From Gulosibacter sediminis (GTDB lineage Bacteria; Actinomycetota; Actinomycetes; Actinomycetales; Microbacteriaceae): 12,550 nucleotides of DNA. Shown piece by piece: positions 8,355-12,550 of the stretch. Numbering within the stretch: position 1 is the stretch's first letter; every line of letters begins with the position of its first letter. Location of the stretch: positions 12,675-25,224 of the forward strand of contig NZ_JACXJG010000013.1 in NCBI RefSeq assembly GCF_014904065.1. Direction: 5' to 3'. The notes under the pieces were generated by a model. The model made no database searches and was not told the DNA's origin. It saw nothing but the letters and a program-made list of their open reading frames with translations. The position numbers and the translations under genes were made by a program.

Positions 8355-9147
8355 ATCCGGGAAGAATAGATCCGATGTAGGAGACGAACAGCTGCCACAC
8401 GCCAGCAACCATGAGCACGCCGATCAAGATGATCAGGGCGGCGCCAATGAGGTTGATGGTGCGAATGTGCCGCTTGAGCCAACCGATCCAGCCCGTCGCC
8501 GAGCTCCAGAACACGGCGGCGAGCACGAATGGGAGGCCGAGGCCGAGGCAGTAGGCAAAGGCGAGCAGCGCGCCGCGACCGGCCGAGGCCGAGTCAAACG
8601 AGAGCGACTGGATCGCGACGAGGGTCGGGCCGATGCACGGCGCCCAACCGAGCGCGAAGATCGCGCCGAGCAGGGGTGCACCGACGAGGCCGGCGGGGGC
8701 GCGGCTCAGCTTGATCGTGCGCTGCCAGGGGCCCGCCATGCCCATGAACACGAGGCCCATGAGAATTACGACGATGCCGAGGATGCGCGTGATCGGGTCT
8801 TGGTAGCGCAGGAACCAGACGCCGAGCTGGCCGAAGAATGCGCCGGTGACGACGTAAATCACCGAGAAGCCGAGCACGAACAGCAGGGCGCCGAGCGCGA
8901 CGCGACCGCGGGCCGGGGCCGCGGCCTCGCGCACCGCGGTGGCCGTGCCGCCCGACGCGACCGACTCGCGCGCATCCTGCTTGTTCGTGTCGGACTTCTT
9001 GGAATCGGAGACCGTGCCGAGCATGCCGATGTACCCGGGAATCACGGGGAGCACGCAGGGCGAAGCGAACGAGATGAGCCCGGCGAGCAGCGCGATCGGC
9101 AGCGCCGCGAGGAGCTGCCCGCTGATGATGACTTCGCCGGGGTTCAC
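8338..9147 (-). CDS. ccdA: Cytochrome c biogenesis protein CcdA (transmembrane thiol reductant carrier)
   Basis: It carries electrons from cytoplasmic thioredoxin across the membrane to the TlpA-like protein. The protein has 269 residues and about six helices. The two redox cysteines are in the family contexts FASPCVLPVIPGY (C31, helix 1) and GWAPCIGPTL (C171, helix 4). A polar loop at about residues 46-82 (SDSKKSDTNKQDARESVASG and beyond) is longer than in minimal CcdA proteins. The start is GTG at 9147, 3 bases after the stop of the TlpA-like gene, which indicates coupling. No ATG lies between there and the conserved Pro-Cys motif. The 3' end overlaps resB by 17 bases. Confidence 0.94.
8363..8368 (-). 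promoter_or_regulatory. Possible internal -10 before resB
   Basis: TATTCT on the minus strand with 8 bases before the resB ATG at 8354. It matches four of six consensus positions and lies inside the 3' end of ccdA. It could give resB-ccsB a nearly leaderless transcript independent of the upstream genes. Confidence 0.35.
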
Positions 9148-9150
9148 GAG

Positions 9151-9744
9151 CTACTCGGCGAGCGCGTCGTCGATCATCGAGCTGAGCACCGAGGTGTCAG
9201 CCAGGCCGCGAATCACGGCGGCGACCGAGCCGTTGCGGTCGAGCACGAGGGTCGACGGGATCGCCTGCGGCGACACGTTGTCGGCGAAGGCGAGGCGCAC
9301 GCTCGCGTCATCGACGTCGAGGATGCTCGGGTACGTCACGCCGAACTCGTCGGCGAACGACTGGGCGGTTGACGCCTGGTCGTACACGTTGACGCCGACG
9401 AACTGCACGCCGTCGTCTTCGTAGTTCTCGTTGACGGTCTGCAGGTCGGCGGCTTCGGCGCGGCACGGCGGGCAGGCCGCGTACCAGAAGTTGACCACGA
9501 CGACCTCGCCGGCATAGTCCTCGCTCGAGAAGGTGTCGCCCGACTCGGTCTGGCCCTCGAAGGCGATGGGGTCGGCGCGCTGGTCGGCGGGGAAGATCTC
9601 CCACGAGCCGTCGCCCGAAACGTAGCCCTGCTCAGAATCTGCGGCGTACTGCTGCGCGAACTCGTCGTTGGCGCAGCCGGTGAGGGCGAGGGCCGCGGCG
9701 AGGCCGAGCGCGGTTGCGGTCACTCGGCGGTGTCGTCTGCTCAC
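9151..9744 (-). CDS. TlpA/ResA-like thiol-disulfide reductase, lipoprotein
   Basis: A membrane-anchored extracytoplasmic thioredoxin that keeps the cytochrome c CXXCH cysteines reduced. From the GTG at 9744 it has 197 residues. The signal peptide is short and basic (MSRRHRR) followed by TALGLAAALALTGC, a lipobox with C24 as the lipidated residue. The thioredoxin domain carries WYAACPPCR (active-site C91-P-P-C94) and the cis-proline segment AIPSTLVLD (P163). The frame is open to 10044, but that part is Arg/His/Gly-rich shadow sequence over the phosphatase gene. The GTG shares GTGA with the stop of the phosphatase gene (4-base overlap), so translation is probably coupled. It is followed 3 bases later by ccdA, its electron donor. 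Confidence 0.93.
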   Translation of the reverse strand: MSRRHRRVTATALGLAAALALTGCANDEFAQQYAADSEQGYVSGDGSWEIFPADQRADPIAFEGQTESGDTFSSEDYAGEVVVVNFWYAACPPCRAEAADLQTVNENYEDDGVQFVGVNVYDQASTAQSFADEFGVTYPSILDVDDASVRLAFADNVSPQAIPSTLVLDRNGSVAAVIRGLADTSVLSSMIDDALAE

Positions 9745-10388
9745 ACAGCTCCCTGGTCGGTGGCCCCAGCGAGTTCGCTGGCGGCCGGTTCGTGATAATC
9801 GGCTTCGATGAAGCCGGTTGCCGGGTGGTATTCGAGCACAGTGATGCTCGAAAGGGCGCAACGGCGCTTGGCCGGGTTGTGCGGGAGTGGCCGGTGGGTC
9901 ACGGCCCGATGCACCATCCAGATCGGCAATTGGTGTGTCACCACGATAACATCGGCGCCCTCCGCTGCGGCCGCGTGCTCGAGCAGCGAGGCCTTCATGC
10001 GGGCGACGATTTCGGTGAACGGTTCGCCCCAGCTCGGCACCCACGGCAGGGCGAAGTGCGGCCAGTTGCTCGGCTTGCGCCAGGCACCGTCGGGGCCGCC
10101 GAGGCGCTGGCCCTCGAAGACGTTCCAGGGCTCGACAATGCGGTCGTCGATGACCGGCTCGAGCCCGAAGGCCTTGGCGACCGGCGCCGCCGACTCCTGC
10201 GTGCGCACGAGCGGCGAGACGACGAGGCGCCCGGCCGGCACGTTGCGCGCCGCGAGATCGTCGGCCGCGAGCTTCGCCATGCGATGGCCGCGCTCGCTCA
10301 GGTGATAGTTCGGCAAGCGCCCGTACAGAATGCCCTCGGGGTTGTCGACCTCGCCGTGCCGCACCAGGTGGATTCGCTGCTCCTGCAT
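9741..10388 (-). CDS. Histidine phosphatase / phosphoglycerate mutase family protein
   Basis: A 215-residue member of the histidine phosphatase superfamily. The phosphohistidine motif LVRHGE is at residues 8-13 (R10, H11). A second arginine lies in SPLVRTQESA (R62), an acidic residue in DRIVEPWNVFEG, and the second histidine in VVTHQLPIW (H152). The substrate is not predictable. It is annotated as phosphoglycerate mutase by family, but it is the first gene of a cytochrome c maturation operon. The same placement occurs in mycobacteria (recalled), so a true glycolytic role is doubtful. The ATG at 10388 is preceded by TAGGCT plus 7 bases, a leaderless promoter that probably drives the whole five-gene operon. 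It overlaps the TlpA-like gene by 4 bases. Confidence 0.88.
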   Translation of the reverse strand: MQEQRIHLVRHGEVDNPEGILYGRLPNYHLSERGHRMAKLAADDLAARNVPAGRLVVSPLVRTQESAAPVAKAFGLEPVIDDRIVEPWNVFEGQRLGGPDGAWRKPSNWPHFALPWVPSWGEPFTEIVARMKASLLEHAAAAEGADVIVVTHQLPIWMVHRAVTHRPLPHNPAKRRCALSSITVLEYHPATGFIEADYHEPAASELAGATDQGAV

Positions 10389-10395
10389 AGTCGCA

Positions 10396-10401
10396 AGCCT
10401 A
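10396..10401 (-). promoter_or_regulatory. -10 element, leaderless promoter of the cytochrome c maturation operon
   Basis: TAGGCT on the minus strand, 7 bases before the ATG at 10388. It is the mirror image of the TAGGCT on the plus strand at 10418-10423, separated by 16 bases. Each -10 sits where the -35 of the opposite promoter would be. Confidence 0.55.
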
Positions 10402-10417
10402 GCGAGACGCGCCTGCG

Positions 10418-10423
10418 TAGGCT
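10418..10423 (+). promoter_or_regulatory. -10 element, leaderless promoter of the 24-codon ORF
   Basis: TAGGCT on the plus strand with 6 bases before the ATG at 10430. Its spacing is identical to the aspS promoter about 137 bases downstream. Confidence 0.5.
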
Positions 10424-10429
10424 GATCGC

Positions 10430-10504
10430 ATGAAGGAATGGATCGAGTATCGGCGCGGCCTCGACCGCGAGCTGCTGGGCTGGATACGCTCCGACGGCGC
10501 CTAG
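10430..10504 (+). CDS. 24-codon leaderless ORF, possibly the remnant of a gene upstream of aspS
   Basis: The ORF runs from ATG to TAG in 25 codons and encodes MKEWIEYRRGLDRELLGWIR followed by SDGA. The composition is protein-like, with Trp, Tyr, Glu, Leu and an amphipathic middle, unlike the Arg-rich shadow frames nearby. It has its own leaderless -10 element. From memory, related actinobacteria have a hypothetical gene of about 110-130 codons before aspS that starts in a similar way (EW-EYRR, LGWI). If that is right, this is the surviving 5' end of a mostly deleted gene. Otherwise it is a true small protein or a short upstream ORF. After the TAG the next 62 bases show no continuation in any frame. 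It is too short to confirm by eye. Confidence 0.4.
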   Translation: MKEWIEYRRGLDRELLGWIRSDGA

Positions 10505-10554
10505 CCGCGGCTGAGTCGCCACTGGGAAGGCACGTGCGCGCGGCGCCGGGCGAC

Positions 10555-10560
10555 TAGGAT
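10555..10560 (+). promoter_or_regulatory. -10 element, leaderless promoter of aspS
   Basis: TAGGAT with 6 bases before the GTG at 10567. It matches four of six consensus positions, and the spacing places transcription initiation at the start codon. No Shine-Dalgarno sequence would be needed. Confidence 0.6.
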
Positions 10561-10566
10561 GGCGGG

Positions 10567-11877
10567 GTGACTCAACGAACCGTGATTGCCGAACTTGCCG
10601 GACTCGAGGATGGACCGGTCAAGGTTCAGGGCTGGGTAGACACCGTCCGCGACCAGAAGAAGGTGCAGTTCGTCGTGCTTCGCGACGAGACCGGCGCCCT
10701 GCAGCTCGTGAACCCGCGCAGCGAGGGCCGCGAGCAGATCAGCGACACGATCTCGTCGCTCGCGCAGGGCACCATGCTCACCGTCACCGGCGAACTCAAG
10801 AAGGATGAGCGCGTGAAGCTCGGTGGCCTCGAGGTGAAGGTCGGCGAGATCATCGTCGAGTCGGAGGCCGACCCCGAGACGCCGATTGCCGACGACACGT
10901 CGATCGACAAGCGCCTCGACTGGCGCTTCCTCGACCTGCGCACGCCGCGCAACAACACGCTCTTCCGCGCCCAGACCACCTTCACGCACGCGATGCGCGA
11001 CTACTGGTTCGAGCGCGACTACATCGAGGTGTTCACGCCGAAGCTCATGGCGAGCGCGTCGGAGTCGAACGCCGAGCTGTTCAAGGTCGACTACTTCGAC
11101 CGCCCCGCGTACCTCGCGCAGTCGCCCCAGTTCTTCAAGCAGATGGCGCAGTCGGCTGGCTTCGGCAAGATCTTCGAGATCGGCCCCGTGTTCCGTGCCG
11201 ACCCGTCGTTCACCTCGCGCCACGCGACCGAGTTCACTGGCGTAGACGCCGAGATCTCGTGGATCGACTCGCACGCCGACGTCATGAACATGCAGGAGGA
11301 GCTCATGCGCACCGCCCTGCAGGCAGTCTCGGAGCGCCACGGCGACGCGATCAAGCAGCACTTCGACGTCGATGTGAAGGTGCCCGACGTGGCGTTCCCG
11401 CGCATCCCGCTGCTCGAGGCACGCGAAATCGTGCAGTCGCGAGGCCACAAGTTCGAACGCGGCGACCTCGACATGGATCCCGAGGGCGAGCGCGAGATCG
11501 GCCGCTGGGCGCTCGAAGAGCACGGCAGCGAGTTCGTGTTCCTCACCGACTACCCCGTTTCGATCCGCCCGTTCTACCACATGCGGCACGAGCACGACGC
11601 ATCGCTGACGAAGTCGTACGACCTCATCTGGAACGGCGTCGAGATCTCGACGGGCGCGCAGCGCGAGCACCGCATCGACGTGCTCGAGCAGCAGATCCGC
11701 GAGAAGGGCCTCGAGCCCGAGGAACTCTCGTTCTACCTCGACTTCTTCCGCTACGGCGCGCCCCCGCACGGCGGCTTCGGCATGGGCCTCGCCCGCATGA
11801 TGATGCTCATGCTGCACCAGGCGAACCTGCGCGAAGTGACCTACCTCTTCCGCGGCCCGAACCGCCTCACGCCGTAA
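10567..11877 (+). CDS. aspS: Aspartyl-tRNA synthetase, short archaeal-type
   Basis: A class II synthetase that charges tRNA(Asp) with aspartate, possibly also tRNA(Asn). It has 436 residues. The N-terminal OB-fold anticodon domain (about 1-105) begins VKVQGWVDTVRDQKKVQF. Motif 1 is near TPKLMASASESNAELF (158-173). The substrate segment is QSPQFFKQ (185-192). Motif 2 is VFRADPSFTSRHATEFT (208-224, R210 and E222). GVEISTGAQREHR (357-369) precedes motif 3, GFGMGLAR (403-410, R410), and the end is LREVTYLFRGPNRLTP. The roughly 590-residue bacterial AspRS has a GAD insertion domain that is absent here, so this belongs to the archaeal/eukaryotic-like branch. The start is GTG at 10567, fixed by TAGGAT plus 6 bases. 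The specificity for Asp alone or for Asp and Asn cannot be settled from the sequence alone. Confidence 0.95.
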   Translation: MTQRTVIAELAGLEDGPVKVQGWVDTVRDQKKVQFVVLRDETGALQLVNPRSEGREQISDTISSLAQGTMLTVTGELKKDERVKLGGLEVKVGEIIVESEADPETPIADDTSIDKRLDWRFLDLRTPRNNTLFRAQTTFTHAMRDYWFERDYIEVFTPKLMASASESNAELFKVDYFDRPAYLAQSPQFFKQMAQSAGFGKIFEIGPVFRADPSFTSRHATEFTGVDAEISWIDSHADVMNMQEELMRTALQAVSERHGDAIKQHFDVDVKVPDVAFPRIPLLEAREIVQSRGHKFERGDLDMDPEGEREIGRWALEEHGSEFVFLTDYPVSIRPFYHMRHEHDASLTKSYDLIWNGVEISTGAQREHRIDVLEQQIREKGLEPEELSFYLDFFRYGAPPHGGFGMGLARMMMLMLHQANLREVTYLFRGPNRLTP

Positions 11878-11891
11878 CGCGCATCCGCTTC

Positions 11892-11907
11892 GGCGCCGCT
11901 TGGCGCC
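11892..11907. repeat. Short inverted repeat before the terminator
   Basis: GGCGCC-GCTT-GGCGCC is a 6-base-pair stem with a four-base loop, directly adjoining the large terminator stem. It may be a helper hairpin for termination or RNA stability. Confidence 0.35.
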
Positions 11908-11950
11908 ACGACTCGACCCCCGTGCAGCTCTTGCGCGGGGGTCGAGTCGT
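11908..11950. terminator. Strong hairpin terminator between convergent aspS and aqpZ
   Basis: A perfect 15-base-pair stem (11908-11922 with 11936-11950) extends inward by four more pairs (one G-U) to a 5-base loop, GCTCT. The GGGGG/CCCCC core makes it very stable. It is followed by TTT on the plus strand, a short U-run. It starts 30 bases after the aspS stop and ends 5 bases before the aqpZ stop, so it can serve both converging transcripts. Confidence 0.85.
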
Positions 11951-11955
11951 TTCGG

Positions 11956-12550
11956 CTAGGCGCGCGCCCGGTCGAAGAGCGGCTTGAAGGTGAAGCCGGC
12001 GATGAGCGCGCCGAGCGTCGGGAACACGAGGAACACCCAGAGCTGCGTGAGCGGCTCGGCGCCGCCGAACACCGCGGTGGCGATGGACCGCGCCGGGTTG
12101 ACCGAGGTGTTCGAGACCGGGATGGTCACGAGGTGGATAAGGGTCAGCGTGAGTCCGATCGCGAGTCCTGCGAACTTCGTGCCGCGCGTCTCGTGGGTGA
12201 CGCCGAGAATCACGTAGAGGAACAGCGCCGTGAACACGGTCTCGATGATGATGACGGCGCCGAGGCCGAAGCCGCCCGGCGAGAGGGAGTCATAGCCGTT
12301 CGACGCGAAGCCGGCCTCCTGCGCCGACGCGAGCCAGCCCTCAGGTCCGAACGAGCCAATGGCGAAGAGGACCGCAGTGGCGAGCACGCCGCCGACGATC
12401 TGCGCGACGACGTAGCCGAGCACGCCCGACCAGGGGAAGCGTCCGGCGGCGGCAAGGCCGACCGTCACGGCGGGGTTGAAGTGCCCGCCCGAAATCGGGC
12501 CGAACGCGTACGCGCCGGCGATGACGGTGATGCCGACCGCGAGCGCGACG
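11956..12550 (-). CDS. aqpZ: Aquaporin Z-type water channel (3' part)
   Basis: The 5' end lies right of the window and 197 codons are visible. It is a major intrinsic protein with both half-helix motifs: GGHFNPAVTVG (first NPA, encoded near 12480) and NTSVNPARSIA (second NPA). The selectivity-filter residues after helix 5 match Escherichia coli AqpZ: His in LIHLVTIP, Thr in NTSVNPAR, and the Arg after the second NPA. Ser, not Asp, follows that Arg, which favours water over glycerol. At least five hydrophobic helices are visible, and the protein ends FKPLFDRARA. The GTG at 12468 is the Val of NPAV and not the start. It converges on aspS across the terminator and shows no functional link to the other genes. 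Confidence 0.92.
   Translation of the reverse strand, partial: VALAVGITVIAGAYAFGPISGGHFNPAVTVGLAAAGRFPWSGVLGYVVAQIVGGVLATAVLFAIGSFGPEGWLASAQEAGFASNGYDSLSPGGFGLGAVIIIETVFTALFLYVILGVTHETRGTKFAGLAIGLTLTLIHLVTIPVSNTSVNPARSIATAVFGGAEPLTQLWVFLVFPTLGALIAGFTFKPLFDRARA

Noticed and set aside
8355..8408. Upstream extension of ResB
   Set aside because: The 18 extra residues are not ResB-like and would lengthen the overlap with ccdA to 71 bases. The ATG at 8354 has a -10 hexamer and a family-typical N-terminus.
9745..10044. Upstream extension of the TlpA-like protein
   Set aside because: The extension would overlap the phosphatase gene by 300 bases and bury the lipoprotein signal peptide inside the protein. 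The GTG at 9744 gives a normal signal peptide and a GTGA junction.
10501..11817. Minus-strand open frame (about 438 codons) opposite aspS
   Set aside because: It is antisense to a complete aspartyl-tRNA synthetase and has no domain signature.

Overview
The window is high-GC DNA from an actinobacterium, most likely a member of the Microbacteriaceae. The reasons are GC-rich third codon positions, GTG starts, many leaderless start codons directly preceded by a TANNNT -10 hexamer, and protein sequences and gene order typical of that family. It is dense chromosomal core DNA. There is no intergenic gap above about 110 bases, and I see no insertion sequence, phage gene, CRISPR array or RNA gene.

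Layout. (1) Positions 1-128 (-) hold the start of a small membrane protein with a phospholipase-D-nuclease N-terminal type segment, divergent from a DUF4229-like membrane protein (195-638, +). (2) A menaquinone block runs leftwards: an unrecognised three-helix membrane protein (4381-3938), menB (3910-2999), menE (2999-1626) and menA (1616-642). menC (4487-5509, +) is divergent from it. MenC makes o-succinylbenzoate, MenE activates it to the CoA thioester, MenB closes the naphthoquinone ring and MenA adds the prenyl tail. (3) A System II cytochrome c maturation operon also runs leftwards: a histidine phosphatase of the phosphoglycerate mutase family (10388-9741), a TlpA/ResA-like lipoprotein thioredoxin (9744-9151), ccdA (9147-8338), resB/ccs1 (8354-6660) and ccsB/resC (6595-5522). 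CcdA passes reducing power across the membrane, the TlpA protein reduces apocytochrome cysteines, and ResB-CcsB exports and attaches heme. (4) A 24-codon ORF (10430-10504, +) with its own leaderless promoter precedes an archaeal-type short aspS (10567-11877, +). (5) A strong hairpin terminator separates aspS from the convergent 3' part of aqpZ (12550-11956, -).

Parts 2 and 3 are functionally linked, because menaquinone and c-type cytochromes serve the same respiratory chain. The same five-gene phosphatase-TlpA-CcdA-ResB-CcsB order occurs in Mycobacterium (recalled, not searched).

I do not see a new defence or mobile system. The most informative signals are at the regulatory scale. Leaderless promoters recur with fixed geometry, one is built from the menE stop codon, and a mirror-symmetric divergent promoter pair drives the phosphatase operon and the 24-codon ORF. 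Other points are an inserted low-complexity segment and an altered P-loop in MenE, paired hairpins between resB and ccsB, and an unrecognised membrane protein heading the men operon.
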